From Denitrificimonas caeni (GTDB lineage Bacteria > Pseudomonadota > Gammaproteobacteria > Pseudomonadales > Pseudomonadaceae), in contig NZ_CAJHOA010000005.1 in the NCBI RefSeq assembly GCF_905120345.1, positions 1 through 64,000 on the forward strand: a DNA stretch of 64,000 nucleotides, in the 5' to 3' direction. Position 1 is the first letter of the stretch. The number at the start of each line of letters is the position of its first letter. Under the pieces are notes generated by a model. That model worked only from the letters and a program-made list of their open reading frames with translations. It did not search any database and was not told where the DNA came from. Both the position numbers and the translations under genes were made by a program. This document shows positions 53,493 to 62,744 of this stretch, one piece after another.

Positions 53493-53508
53493 TTTTGTGT
53501 CGATCCAG

Positions 53509-53524
53509 ACACAAGATGTAGTGC
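53509..53524 (-). promoter_or_regulatory. NrdR box 1 upstream of nrdD
   Basis: ACACAAGATGTAGTGC matches 13 of 16 bases of the NrdR consensus. With 53477-53492 it forms a pair three helical turns apart. Confidence 0.65.
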
Positions 53525-53552
53525 AAGGTACGCGAAGAGAGCGTTTTATGAA

Positions 53553-53566
53553 TTGACAGGGGTCAA
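53553..53566 (-). promoter_or_regulatory. ANR/DNR-type box upstream of nrdD
   Basis: TTGACAGGGGTCAA is a symmetrical FNR-like site (TTGAC-N4-GTCAA), about 95 bases before the nrdD start and upstream of the NrdR boxes. It fits oxygen-dependent activation. Confidence 0.6.
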
Positions 53567-53801
53567 GTCAGAGAAGATATCAAGACGGGTGATAGGTGAG
53601 CACATGGTGATGCGGTAAAGGTTTTGTGCGAGGGCTCATACGCGGGCCGTGGCTGATCTGGCAGGGGCGCAAAGGTTCACGAAATAGTTAGGAAAGGGTA
53701 GAGCGTCGTTTCTGTTACTGAGCTGTGGGTCGAGGTTGTTGGCTAACCCTTCGCGAGAATGGCTCGGAGTTAGCTGTTCCTGGGTATGGTTTTTGATTGA
53801 A

Positions 53802-54914
53802 TCAGTTGCTGGCGCTGTAACGACGGACCCCTGTCATCGGCAAGCTGTTATGTGCAGCAACCGTGCCAGGCGTGGCAAAGGCTACCAAGTGATCAGCCGC
53901 CACCGCGATGCCGACATTTTCACCCAGAAAATGATCGATGTGGCTGGTGAAGATGGCTTCCAGTTGATTGCCTGTGGGCAGCTCAAGTCGATATAAAGTG
54001 GCTGCGCCTAAAAAGGTTTTGCCAATAATACGGGCCTTGAGAGGGCTTTCTGGCGAGTCAATAATATCGTCAGGTCGCAATAACACATCGACGGTACTAC
54101 CGGCGGGCCAATTATACGCACGGTTACCACGAATCACGCCCAGTTCTGTTTGCACACTATCATTGGTAAGCATTTGGCCGCGAATGAAGTAACCTTGCCC
54201 GACAAAACTGGCAACAAAAGGCGTGAGCGGTTCATGGTAGAGATTAAAAGGTGAATCCCATTGTTCCAGCTGGCCTTTATTAAACACGCCAATGCTATCA
54301 CTCATGGCAAAGGCTTCTTCTTGGTCATGGGTGACCAAAATAGCACTGGTGCCTCGATGTTTAAGAATACCGCGAACTTCTTTACTTAAGCTGCGACGCA
54401 GCTCGCCATCCAAGTTAGAAAAAGGCTCGTCGAGTAATAGTAATCTTGGCTCTGGGGCTAAGGCGCGCGCTAAAGCAACACGCTGCTGTTGGCCGCCGGA
54501 GAGTTCATGGGGGTAACGCTGACCTAAAGCACTGAGTTTGACCAGTTCCAATAACTCTTGGGTGATGCGTTGAACATTGGGATGTTTACGAATGCCAAAG
54601 GCGATATTTTTTTCAACAGTCAGGTGTGGAAATAGCGCGTAATCTTGGAAAACCATCCCTATCCGACGTTTTTCCGGTGCTAAGGTGAAATTGGCACGAG
54701 AAATGACTTCGCCAGCCAAGGTTATGGAGCCTTTGATAATGGGTTCAAAGCCAGCAATTGCACGCAATGTTGTGGTTTTACCGCAGCCAGAAGGGCCCAG
54801 CAAGCAACCGATATCACCGCTATTGAGGTGTAGGCTTAGACCTTGCACGATCGTTTGATTCTGATAGCCACAACTTAAATCAGTGAGGCTTAATAAAGGA
54901 CCTTGTTTATCCAT
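53802..54914 (-). CDS. ABC transporter ATP-binding protein (FbpC/PotA type)
   Basis: 370 residues: Walker A GPSGCGKTTTLRAIAGFEP, Q-loop VFQDYALFPHLTV, signature LSGGQQQRVALARAL, Walker B LLLLDEPFSNLD and H-loop THDQEEA, followed by a TOBE domain (about 280-355). By domain order it belongs to the iron(III)/putrescine/molybdate importer ATPases. No permease or binding-protein gene is next to it, so its partner is elsewhere; substrate uncertain. Confidence 0.88.
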   Translation of the reverse strand: MDKQGPLLSLTDLSCGYQNQTIVQGLSLHLNSGDIGCLLGPSGCGKTTTLRAIAGFEPIIKGSITLAGEVISRANFTLAPEKRRIGMVFQDYALFPHLTVEKNIAFGIRKHPNVQRITQELLELVKLSALGQRYPHELSGGQQQRVALARALAPEPRLLLLDEPFSNLDGELRRSLSKEVRGILKHRGTSAILVTHDQEEAFAMSDSIGVFNKGQLEQWDSPFNLYHEPLTPFVASFVGQGYFIRGQMLTNDSVQTELGVIRGNRAYNWPAGSTVDVLLRPDDIIDSPESPLKARIIGKTFLGAATLYRLELPTGNQLEAIFTSHIDHFLGENVGIAVAADHLVAFATPGTVAAHNSLPMTGVRRYSASN

Positions 54915-55289
54915 GCTGATAGGGTACCGGATAGATTAAAATTCCAATAAAGCCTTTTGCACATGCAAGCACATGTCTGCTTGCGGCCAGACCGTCGAAT
55001 AAGTAAGGGCTATTGAGTATAGCCGCTTGCCCAATGCGATTGGGACTGAATCTTATAAGGTAAAGGGTGTGTTGTGCAAACGCGGCCTGTTTTTACCGAG
55101 CCGCCCGCCGCTTTTCTGTACAGCGCTTGATTAAAAGGCAACGATTGTGGTTAATTTGCACAAGTAAAATAAAATGCTTGATTTGAGTTAATCTAAAGCC
55201 GAGCGCTGTGCTGGGTTTTAGGCTAGAATACGCGTCAGGTGCTCACTACTGTATGAGCGTAATGATTACAATATTTGTCGAGGTGGATT
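54915..55289. other. Intergenic region before grxD
   Basis: No gene. A TAGAAT -10-like sequence lies near 55224 for grxD. GAGG at 55282-55285 is its ribosome site. Confidence 0.4.
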
Positions 55290-55616
55290 GTGGATATCAT
55301 CGAAACTATTAAAGAACAGGTCGCAAGTAATGCGGTCTTGTTGTACATGAAAGGCTCTCCAAATGCACCACAGTGTGGTTTCTCACAGCGTGCAACTCAA
55401 GCCCTGATGGCGTGTGGCGAAAAATTTGCCTATGTTGATATTCTGCAAAATCCAGATATTCGCGCAAACTTACCTGCTTATGCAAACTGGCCAACTTTCC
55501 CGCAATTATGGGTAGGTGGTGAGTTGGTTGGTGGTTGCGATATCATCACTGAGCTGCATGAAAGTGGTGAGTTGCAGACTATGGTTAAAGATGCGGTCGC
55601 TAAAGCAGACGCTTAA
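55290..55616 (+). CDS. grxD: Monothiol glutaredoxin GrxD
   Basis: 108 residues starting at GTG: VDIIETIKEQVASNAVLLYMKG, then PQCGFSQRATQAL with the CGFS active site, WPTFPQLWVGGELVGGCDI. It carries a [2Fe-2S] cluster bridging two monomers with glutathione and hands it on in Fe-S assembly. GAGG lies before the GTG; an upstream TTG at 55275 is less likely. A terminator follows. Confidence 0.94.
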   Translation: MDIIETIKEQVASNAVLLYMKGSPNAPQCGFSQRATQALMACGEKFAYVDILQNPDIRANLPAYANWPTFPQLWVGGELVGGCDIITELHESGELQTMVKDAVAKADA

Positions 55617-55656
55617 TGACTGTAGAGTTCACTTTCAATAGTGACTCGTTGAATCA

Positions 55657-55699
55657 AAAAAAGCCCTTGTTCAGTTCAATACTAGACAAGGGCTTTTTT
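55657..55699. terminator. Bidirectional terminator grxD/leuA
   Basis: AAAAAAGCCCTTGT and ACAAGGGCTTTTTT are a perfect 14-bp inverted repeat with A- and T-runs. Confidence 0.9.
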
Positions 55700-55719
55700 A
55701 TTGCTCTAAAAACGACAGT

Positions 55720-57396
55720 TTAAGCAGAATCTTGCATAGGTTCAGCAGTAGCTGTTGCGCGGTTTAGTGCGCTAAAGAATGCACGAATGCTAGCAGTGGT
55801 GATATTGGCGTCGACCCCAACGCCAAATACTGAGCGTTGTCCAGGTAGGCGCAGTTCAATGTAGGCTGCTGCTTTGGCATCGCTACCGCTACCAATTGCG
55901 TGCTCATGATAGTCCATGATTTCCACTGACATCGGTAAGCTCGCCACTAAGGCTTCTAGCGGGCCTTTACCACAACCACTCCAACTGTTAATCGTGCCAT
56001 CCGCCGATACTTCAGTCACTAAGGTGCAGATACCATCTTCTTCTTGTAAGCGATGTTTATGCAAGGCATAGGGTGTTACAGCCTGCAGGTATTCGCTGTC
56101 TAATAATGTGTAAATTTGCGCAGCCGACACTTCTAAGCCAGAACGGTCAGTTTCGGCTTTAATTACTTGGCTAAATTCAATTTGCATTCGACGCGGTAAT
56201 TGCATGCCATATTCTTGTTCAAGTAAATAAGTCACGCCGCCTTTGCCGGATTGACTGTTGACGCGTATCACTGCTTCATAATCGCGACCAATATCGGCGG
56301 GATCAATCGGCAAGTAAGGCACTTCCCAAATGCCATTGGCCTCGCGCTGAGCAAAACCTTTGCGGATCGCATCTTGGTGTGAACCAGAGAACGCCGTATG
56401 CACTAAATCACCGGCATAGGGATGGCGCGGATGCACGGGCAGTTGGTTGCATTCTTCCACGACTTTGCGTACTGCATCAATATCTGAAAAATCCAACTCG
56501 GGATTAACGCCTTGGGTGTACATATTCAAGGCTAAGGTCACTAAGTCGACGTTGCCGGTGCGTTCACCGTTGCCAAATAAGCAACCTTCGACCCGATCAG
56601 CGCCGGCTAATAAGCCTAATTCGCTAGCCGCTACACCAGTGCCACGGTCGTTGTGGGTGTGCAAGCTAATAATCACGTTTTCACGGTGGTTAATATGACG
56701 TGCAAACCATTCAATTTGGTCAGCGTAGACATTGGGTGTCGAGACCTCAACAGTGGCTGGTAAGTTTAAGATGACCTTGTTATCAGCCGTAGGCTGCCAA
56801 ACATCCAAAACCGCATTGCACACGTCTACAGAGAACGGGGTTTCAGCAGCGCTAAAGGTTTCTGGCGAGTACTCGAAGGTCCATTGAGTCTCGGGTTGCA
56901 TGGCCGCATATTTTTTAAACAGCTCGGCGGCGTGCACGGCAATGGCTTTTACGCCGTCTTTGTCTTGGTTAAAGACGATCCGGCGAAACGCTGGGGACAC
57001 CGCGTTATACATGTGAACAATGGCTTTGGGGGCACCTTTTAATGATTCGAAGGTACGAGCAATCAAATCCTCACGGGCTTGGGTCAGTACTTGAATGGTC
57101 GTATCCTGGGGAATGTGACCCTCTTCGATCAACAACCGCACAAAATCAAAATCTGTTTGCGAAGCGGATGGAAAGGCGACTTCAATCTCTTTAACGCCCA
57201 CGGCTACTAAGGTTTTAAAGAAGCGCAGCTTTTTTTCTGGGCTCATCGGTTCTATTAATGACTGATTACCATCGCGCAGATCTGAGCTGCACCAGATCGG
57301 TGCCTGGGTTATGCGGTTATTGGGCCAGGTGCGGTCAGGCAAGTCCAAGGCAGGATAGGCACGGTATTTAGTGGTGGGGTTACTTAACATCGGCAT
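55720..57396 (-). CDS. leuA: 2-isopropylmalate synthase LeuA
   Basis: 558 residues of the LeuA2 (Pseudomonas/Mycobacterium) form: N-terminal [24 protein letters not shown], the TIM barrel with [14 protein letters not shown] metal site and [16 protein letters not shown], and a C-terminal leucine-regulatory domain (about 430-545, ending with [15 protein letters not shown]). It joins acetyl-CoA to 2-ketoisovalerate and is feedback-inhibited by leucine. leuBCD are not adjacent. Confidence 0.95.
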   Translation of the reverse strand: MPMLSNPTTKYRAYPALDLPDRTWPNNRITQAPIWCSSDLRDGNQSLIEPMSPEKKLRFFKTLVAVGVKEIEVAFPSASQTDFDFVRLLIEEGHIPQDTTIQVLTQAREDLIARTFESLKGAPKAIVHMYNAVSPAFRRIVFNQDKDGVKAIAVHAAELFKKYAAMQPETQWTFEYSPETFSAAETPFSVDVCNAVLDVWQPTADNKVILNLPATVEVSTPNVYADQIEWFARHINHRENVIISLHTHNDRGTGVAASELGLLAGADRVEGCLFGNGERTGNVDLVTLALNMYTQGVNPELDFSDIDAVRKVVEECNQLPVHPRHPYAGDLVHTAFSGSHQDAIRKGFAQREANGIWEVPYLPIDPADIGRDYEAVIRVNSQSGKGGVTYLLEQEYGMQLPRRMQIEFSQVIKAETDRSGLEVSAAQIYTLLDSEYLQAVTPYALHKHRLQEEDGICTLVTEVSADGTINSWSGCGKGPLEALVASLPMSVEIMDYHEHAIGSGSDAKAAAYIELRLPGQRSVFGVGVDANITTASIRAFFSALNRATATAEPMQDSA

Positions 57397-57734
57397 AGCT
57401 GATCCTTAATCGTCGTCAATGAAATAAAACATAACCGCAGGGCATACTGACATTATTGTGATAATGAGATAAAAGGTACGCCGTACTGCGTGTCTCTGAT
57501 TACAAAACTATAGATTGAGGTTTTTTATTGCAAGCTATGTTTTAAAATTGGTTGATAGTTGCTAAATGTGATTATTTTTTAGTTTTATATGTTTTTATTT
57601 TCCAATTTTTAGTTTTTTATTGTTTTGCTTTTGTTGTGCGACAGTCTGTCGCATTAGTTGCTGATTGATCTGTGGGATCATTTGTTACTGATAGCTGTAA
57701 CTGGGATGTTTATAAAAACGATGGAGTATCGAGT
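57397..57734. other. AT-rich divergent promoter region leuA / copper locus
   Basis: No gene. From 57520 to 57630 it is very AT-rich. A perfect dyad lies at 57637-57653. GGAG at 57723-57726 is the ribosome site of the DUF2946 gene. Confidence 0.55.
57637..57653. promoter_or_regulatory. Perfect 17-bp dyad upstream of the copper locus
   Basis: TGCGACAG-T-CTGTCGCA, 8+1+8 bases, about 82-98 bases before the GTG at 57735. It is likely an operator; I cannot name the regulator. Confidence 0.65.
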
Positions 57735-58193
57735 GTGATTAAGCAGCGCCGCAATGACTTAATGGCTATTTGGCTTGGCTTATTTGCCATGCTGATGATC
57801 CATGTCGGCCCGCTTATTTCTGGTACTCAAGCACTGTTGGTTGTCGATCCGGTTTTTGTCAGCTCCGCTACCACTGCAGTGATGCCGCATGATCACAGCC
57901 CTGCGTCTTTACATGATACGGCCGAACATGCTGACCCAACGGTTGATTACCATGCATTAATGGGGCATCAGCCTGCCCCTACTGGCACGCCGCAATGGCT
58001 GGCTAATTTAGAAATGTGCGGTTATTGCGATTTACTAACCGTTAGCCCGCCTTTAGTTTTAACTCTCCTCTTATCGCTGCCGGTGATGCCGCCAGTACTT
58101 TGGCTCGCTGTACTTCCTGCGCCGCCAAAACCTTTACCTGCTGCGCACAGCCTTAGGCATCCACGTGCTCCGCCTATCCGTCTAGTCGCTTAA
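57735..58193 (+). CDS. DUF2946 family protein linked to copper uptake
   Basis: 152 residues: N-terminal membrane helix (LMAIWLGLFAMLMIHVGPLIS), a histidine-containing periplasmic part (MPHDHSPASLHD, YHALMGHQP) with MCGYCDLL, a second helix and a proline-rich tail. DUF2946 genes sit next to TonB copper receptors, and the His/Cys/Met residues suggest metal binding. GTG at 57735 with GGAG upstream; the 57672 start adds residues not typical of the family. Confidence 0.8.
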   Translation: MIKQRRNDLMAIWLGLFAMLMIHVGPLISGTQALLVVDPVFVSSATTAVMPHDHSPASLHDTAEHADPTVDYHALMGHQPAPTGTPQWLANLEMCGYCDLLTVSPPLVLTLLLSLPVMPPVLWLAVLPAPPKPLPAAHSLRHPRAPPIRLVA

Positions 58194-58235
58194 ATCAAGC
58201 GGGGCTTGTATCCCGCCACTTAATTTAAATGATAG

Positions 58236-60407
58236 ATGGATGCCAATATGCATAACCATAGTATTCAAGGCGTTGTTGCGTCTCGCCGACATAAAGGCTT
58301 TAGACTTAAACCGTTGCCGCAAGGCTTAGCGCTTGCACACGCAACTTTTCTTGGATTGTTGATGTGTACGCCGTTGCAGGCCAGTGCTGCGACTCAGAAA
58401 GATAAAGATGCAGCGCAATTAGCGCCGATGGTGATCACGGGTGTTGCGCAAGAATCACCGATTAAAGTGGTGACTGATCCGCGTATACCACGTCAGCCGG
58501 TGCCTGCCAGTGATGGTGCTGATTATCTAAAAACCATTCCAGGCTTCTCTGCGTTGCGCAGTGGTGGGGTCAACAGTGATCCCGTGTTTCGTGGCATGTT
58601 TGGTTCGCGCTTAAAACTGCTGACCAATGGCGGTGAAATGCTCGGTGCGTGCCCAAGTCGCATGGATTCACCCAGCTCTTATATCAGCCCTGAAACTTAC
58701 GATAAACTGACGGTCATTAAGGGCCCGCAAACTGTGTTGTGGGGGCCGGGTGCTTCAGCTGCAACTATTTTATTTGAGCGTGAGCCGGAAAACTTTGAAG
58801 AGCCTGATTACCGTTTAAATGGCAGTGTCTTAGTGGGTTCAAACCGTCGTTTCGACCGCAGTATTGATGGTGCTGTGGGCAGCCGTGACGGTTATGCACG
58901 AGTGATTGCTAACGGTTCAAAAGCGCATGACTACAATGACGGTAACGGTGACCGAGTGCCTTCACGTTGGAATAAGTGGAATACCGACGTGATTCTTGGT
59001 TGGACTCCGACTGATGACACATTATTGGAGCTTACCGCAGGTACAGGTGATGGTGAGTCGCGCTATGCCGGCCGAGGTATGGATGGTACGCAATTTGAAC
59101 GCGAAAGCTTAGGGCTGCGTTTTAAACAAACGAACTTAAGCGAGACCTGGAAAGCCTTAGAAGCGCAGGTTTACTATAATTACGCTGATCACGTGATGGA
59201 TAACTATACGTTACGTAGTCCAGATCCTAGCGCCGCTATGATACCGATGCGCTCGGCGATGGCGAGTGCTGTCGAGCGCCGTACACTGGGTACGCGTGTC
59301 AGTGGTACGTGGCAGTGGGATGCGGTTGAGGTGATTGCTGGTGTCGATGCGCAGAAGAATGAGCACCGTGCGCGTAAAGGACCGGGCAATAGCTACAAAC
59401 ATATGGCTTGGGCGAAAGACGCAGAGTTTGAACAGTACGGCGTGTTCAGTGAAGTCAGTTGGAATATGGCTGATGGTGAGCGTTTGATCAGTGGTGTGCG
59501 CTTGGATCGCTCCTCTGCCACAGATCGGCGTGCCAAGCTCTGTACTGGAATGGGTGCATGTTTAGCCAATCCGACCGCCAATAAAGAGCGCAGTAAAACA
59601 TTGCCGAGCGGTTTTGTACGCTATGAGCATGATTTACAGGCCATTCCAGCGACAACCTATATTGGTTTAGGACACACTCAGCGCTTTCCTGACTATTGGG
59701 AATTGTTTTCTGCGACCAGTACACCCATTGGTGGTGGTATGAACCCTACGGGTTTCCAGCCAACAGCTTTTGCTAGCACCGATCCAGAAAAAACCACGCA
59801 AGTGGATTTTGGTATCCAGTATAGCGAAGGTCCGATTGAGGCTTGGGCGTCTGGTTACGTTGGAGAGGTGCGCGATTATATTATGTTCAGCTACCGACCC
59901 GGCGCGATGATGCTGATGTCGCAAGTTGATAATATTAAAGCACGTATTATGGGCGGTGAGTTCGGTGCGGCTTATCATTTTTCACCTAATATTAAAGGTG
60001 ATGTCAGCTTGGCTTATGCTTACGCGAAGAACAGCACAGACGGTCGTGCGATGCCGCAAATTCCACCATTGGAGGCGCGTTTTGGTTTGAGCTACGAGCA
60101 GGGTGATTGGAGTACTGCAGGTTTGTGGCGTGTCGCTGCTGCGCAAAACCGTATTGATGAAGGCCGCGGTAACGTTGTGGGTAAAGACTTTGGCTCAAGC
60201 TCAGGTTTTGGTGTGTTCTCTATCAACAGTGCTTACCGTTTAAGTCAGAGCTGGAAAGTCAGTGCAGGTGTGGACAACCTGTTTGACAAAAACTACAGCG
60301 AACACTTAAACCTTGCTGGTAACGCCGGTTTTGGATACACCGATAACACCACTCGTGTCAACGAAGTGGGCCGTACCTGGTGGACGCGCGTTGATATGAG
60401 TTTCTAA
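58236..60407 (+). CDS. oprC: TonB-dependent copper receptor OprC/NosA
   Basis: 723 residues: signal region, a plug domain (about 60-190) and a 22-strand barrel ending in Phe (DMSF). MLGACPSRMDSPSSYISPE carries the CxxxM copper-binding motif of OprC. It brings copper through the outer membrane, in Pseudomonas also for nitrous oxide reductase maturation. It follows the DUF2946 gene after 42 bases. ATG at 58236, with 58248 as an alternative start. Confidence 0.93.
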   Translation: MDANMHNHSIQGVVASRRHKGFRLKPLPQGLALAHATFLGLLMCTPLQASAATQKDKDAAQLAPMVITGVAQESPIKVVTDPRIPRQPVPASDGADYLKTIPGFSALRSGGVNSDPVFRGMFGSRLKLLTNGGEMLGACPSRMDSPSSYISPETYDKLTVIKGPQTVLWGPGASAATILFEREPENFEEPDYRLNGSVLVGSNRRFDRSIDGAVGSRDGYARVIANGSKAHDYNDGNGDRVPSRWNKWNTDVILGWTPTDDTLLELTAGTGDGESRYAGRGMDGTQFERESLGLRFKQTNLSETWKALEAQVYYNYADHVMDNYTLRSPDPSAAMIPMRSAMASAVERRTLGTRVSGTWQWDAVEVIAGVDAQKNEHRARKGPGNSYKHMAWAKDAEFEQYGVFSEVSWNMADGERLISGVRLDRSSATDRRAKLCTGMGACLANPTANKERSKTLPSGFVRYEHDLQAIPATTYIGLGHTQRFPDYWELFSATSTPIGGGMNPTGFQPTAFASTDPEKTTQVDFGIQYSEGPIEAWASGYVGEVRDYIMFSYRPGAMMLMSQVDNIKARIMGGEFGAAYHFSPNIKGDVSLAYAYAKNSTDGRAMPQIPPLEARFGLSYEQGDWSTAGLWRVAAAQNRIDEGRGNVVGKDFGSSSGFGVFSINSAYRLSQSWKVSAGVDNLFDKNYSEHLNLAGNAGFGYTDNTTRVNEVGRTWWTRVDMSF

Positions 60408-60545
60408 TTGTGGGCGATGATCGGCGCTCAGCGCTGATCATCACTGTGAGGCAGTGCGAGGGATAGGCAAATGCGCGCAGTGGTATAAGGACATACGGGC
60501 AGCACGGTGTGCAGGCTTAAACGTCATACTGATCTTGCAGGGAAA

Positions 60546-60593
60546 AAGAAGGGCTTGAGTCGACGCTGGACACGTCAGACGCAGGCCCTTCTT
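60546..60593 (+). terminator. Terminator downstream of oprC
   Basis: AAGAAGGGC and GCCCTTCTT form a 9-bp stem with internal ACG/CGT pairing. It is about 140 bases after oprC; the T-run is short. Confidence 0.6.
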
Positions 60594-60642
60594 AATGTCA
60601 GCTATGTCTTTGGCTTCATTTTAGTTGGTAAAAATCAGACAA

Positions 60643-60680
60643 CAAAAAAACGGCACAAACCATAAGTCTGTACCGTGTTT
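60643..60680 (-). terminator. Terminator of infA
   Basis: On the minus strand ACGGTACA pairs with TGTGCCGT, followed by seven T. Confidence 0.75.
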
Positions 60681-60706
60681 AAGACTGTAACGCAGCAGTT
60701 TATGAA

Positions 60707-60925
60707 TTAGCGGGCGCGGTAAGTAATGCGACCTTTGCTTAAGTCATAAGGCGTAATTTCAACACGAACTTTATCGCCGGTTAAAATGCGAATATAGTTT
60801 TTACGCATTTTCCCAGAAATATGCGCAGTAACGACGTGCCCATTTTCTAACTCCACACGAAACATGGTGTTAGGCAGGGTGTCGACGACAGTGCCTTCCA
60901 TTTCGAAGCTGTCTTCTTTCGACAT
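60707..60925 (-). CDS. infA: Translation initiation factor IF-1
   Basis: 72 residues, the usual length, one S1/OB domain: [27 protein letters not shown] in part, [21 protein letters not shown]. It binds the ribosomal A site during initiation. It is 155 bases downstream of bpt on the same strand. clpA, its neighbour in P. aeruginosa, is not present on the other side. Confidence 0.96.
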   Translation of the reverse strand: MSKEDSFEMEGTVVDTLPNTMFRVELENGHVVTAHISGKMRKNYIRILTGDKVRVEITPYDLSKGRITYRAR

Positions 60926-61079
60926 GCAGTATAACCCTCAAAATACAAATAAAAGACCTGACGCTTAAAATGCATTCAGGCAAAAGCGGCGGGTATTATG
61001 CCGTATTTAGCTGAAAAAGGCCAAATATCCCTTGGCAATAATTTATTTACTTTGAAATGCCTCATCTTGAGCCCTGCAA

Positions 61080-61781
61080 TTAAGCCGGTAAAGCTTGCCA
61101 GTGCTCGTTAATAAAGCCTTCAAGTGGTTGGTACTGGGTTTTATAATTCATTTTTTGACAGTCTTTAATCCAGTAACCAAGGTAAACATAAGGTAGGCCA
61201 AGGCGTAAACTTTCTTGGATTTGCCATAAAATAGCGTAGCGGCCAAGGCTACGACGCTTATCCTCAGGAGAAAAAAAGGTGTACATCGCCGATAAGCCTG
61301 TAGGTAAAACATCAGTTACGGCAACGGCCAAAAGTTCGTCGTTTGCACGAAACTCATAAAAACGTACAAACTCTAAGTCAGAGCAGAGAAAGCTTTGAAA
61401 CTGCTCAGTGGATGGTGGATACATGTCGCCATCGGCATGACGTTGTTCAATATAGTTTTGATAGAGCTGATAATGTTCTTCGCGAAATTCGCTACTGGCC
61501 GCCTGCACACTCAGATCGCTATTGCGGCGCATGATTTTTTGCTGGGCTGCTGTCGGTTGAAAAGCTTGCACCGGAATACGCGCGGAGATACAGGCTGTAC
61601 AGGCGCCGCAGTAGGGGCGGTAAATATGTGTAGCGCTGCGTCGAAAACCTTGCTCAATCAGCTGGCTATACAGTTCGGCGGTCACCGCTTCTCGTGGGTC
61701 AATAAATATTGAGCCAGCGTTGCGCTCTGCCAAGTAACTGCAGGGATGCTCTTGGCCAAGGTACAGTTGTAAAGTTTTCAT
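61080..61781 (-). CDS. bpt: Leucyl/arginyl-tRNA-protein transferase Bpt (Ate)
   Basis: 233 residues with the ATE N-terminal Cys region ([20 protein letters not shown]) and the C-terminal [25 protein letters not shown] and [13 protein letters not shown]. It adds Leu to N-terminal Asp/Glu of proteins for ClpAP degradation (N-degron pathway). The ATG at 61781 overlaps the aat stop (ATGA). Confidence 0.94.
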   Translation of the reverse strand: MKTLQLYLGQEHPCSYLAERNAGSIFIDPREAVTAELYSQLIEQGFRRSATHIYRPYCGACTACISARIPVQAFQPTAAQQKIMRRNSDLSVQAASSEFREEHYQLYQNYIEQRHADGDMYPPSTEQFQSFLCSDLEFVRFYEFRANDELLAVAVTDVLPTGLSAMYTFFSPEDKRRSLGRYAILWQIQESLRLGLPYVYLGYWIKDCQKMNYKTQYQPLEGFINEHWQALPA

Positions 61782-62488
61782 AACGCTATCGCGCTCGTGG
61801 TGATCGCAGCTGTTGACCACTGCATGGTTGTCGGCGTGTCCAGATAACGGCTTAAGTACCCAGAGAAATCCTCGCGAGAAATATTATGTGCGCCGAGGCT
61901 GTTTAAATGAGAAGTCGGCATTTGGCAGTCAATTAAAACAAAACCCGCGGCTTTTAATGCGCTGACCAGTGTGACAAAGCCGACTTTAGATGCGTTGCTG
62001 ACAAGGCTGAACATTGACTCGCCAAAAAACAGTTGGCCGATAGCGATACCATATAAACCGCCGACCAATTCTTGTTGGTGCCAGACCTCAACTGAGTGGG
62101 CGTAACCTTGACGATGTAACTCAAAATAAGCGGCTTGAATCTCGTTGGTGATCCAAGTACCGTTTTCATGCTCGCGAGGTTGTGCGCAGGCATGGATCAC
62201 TTCGGTAAAGTTGCGGTCAAAGGTGACAGTGAACTGATCGCTGCGTAGAACTTTGCGTAAGCTGCGTGAAATATGCAAAGAGTCGGGCAGCAATACCGTG
62301 CGCGGATCAGGCGACCACCATAATACTGGTTGGCCATCTTGATACCAAGGAAAGCAGCCGTGACGATAGGCGGCAATTAGACGTGCACTGGATAAACCAC
62401 CACCGGCAGCCAATAGACCGTTGGGTTCACGTAGGGCTTGGGTGAGCGCGGGAAACTTGAGTGATGCACGATTGAGCCAAGTGAGCAT
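61778..62488 (-). CDS. aat: Leucyl/phenylalanyl-tRNA-protein transferase Aat
   Basis: 236 residues: [66 protein letters not shown] in parts and [17 protein letters not shown]. It adds Leu/Phe to N-terminal Lys/Arg. ATG at 62488 follows AAGG; 62560 would add unsupported residues. Coupled to bpt. Confidence 0.94.
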   Translation of the reverse strand: MLTWLNRASLKFPALTQALREPNGLLAAGGGLSSARLIAAYRHGCFPWYQDGQPVLWWSPDPRTVLLPDSLHISRSLRKVLRSDQFTVTFDRNFTEVIHACAQPREHENGTWITNEIQAAYFELHRQGYAHSVEVWHQQELVGGLYGIAIGQLFFGESMFSLVSNASKVGFVTLVSALKAAGFVLIDCQMPTSHLNSLGAHNISREDFSGYLSRYLDTPTTMQWSTAAITTSAIAL

Positions 62489-62744
62489 AAAAAACCTTAA
62501 CAGGGTGCGCTGAGGCCAGAATGATAATGTTTTAGCCAGCGTTGAGTAAAATGTACGCAATAAATATGCTGTTAAGATAGGCTAAATAGGTAAAAAAATC
62601 ATGTGTAGAGCAAATGCTGCAGACTCGCAGCGTCTAAAGATGAAATAGCCAGGTTAAATCCGTACAATAGCGTGTTGTTAGACACTTTTTTGTGATTATA
62701 TTTTTTGATGAGCCTTGTTAATCAAGGTCGCGCAGGACGCTTTT
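62489..62744. other. Divergent promoter region aat/ftsK
   Basis: No gene. In P. aeruginosa trxB lies between ftsK and aat; it is absent here. Confidence 0.5.

Larger units (their letters stand above)
53464..53801. other. nrdD promoter region and spacer to the ABC gene
   Basis: Holds the NrdR and FNR-like sites up to 53566. From 53570 to 53801 nothing coding is recognised, and no terminator for the following minus-strand ATPase gene is evident. Confidence 0.5.

Noticed and set aside
55178-55191. FNR-like TTGATTTGAGTTAA before grxD
   Set aside because: The second half-site matches only 3 of 5 bases, and grxD is not an expected target.
58500-60400. Several open frames on the minus strand inside oprC
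   Set aside because: They are shadows of a long, clearly coding gene.
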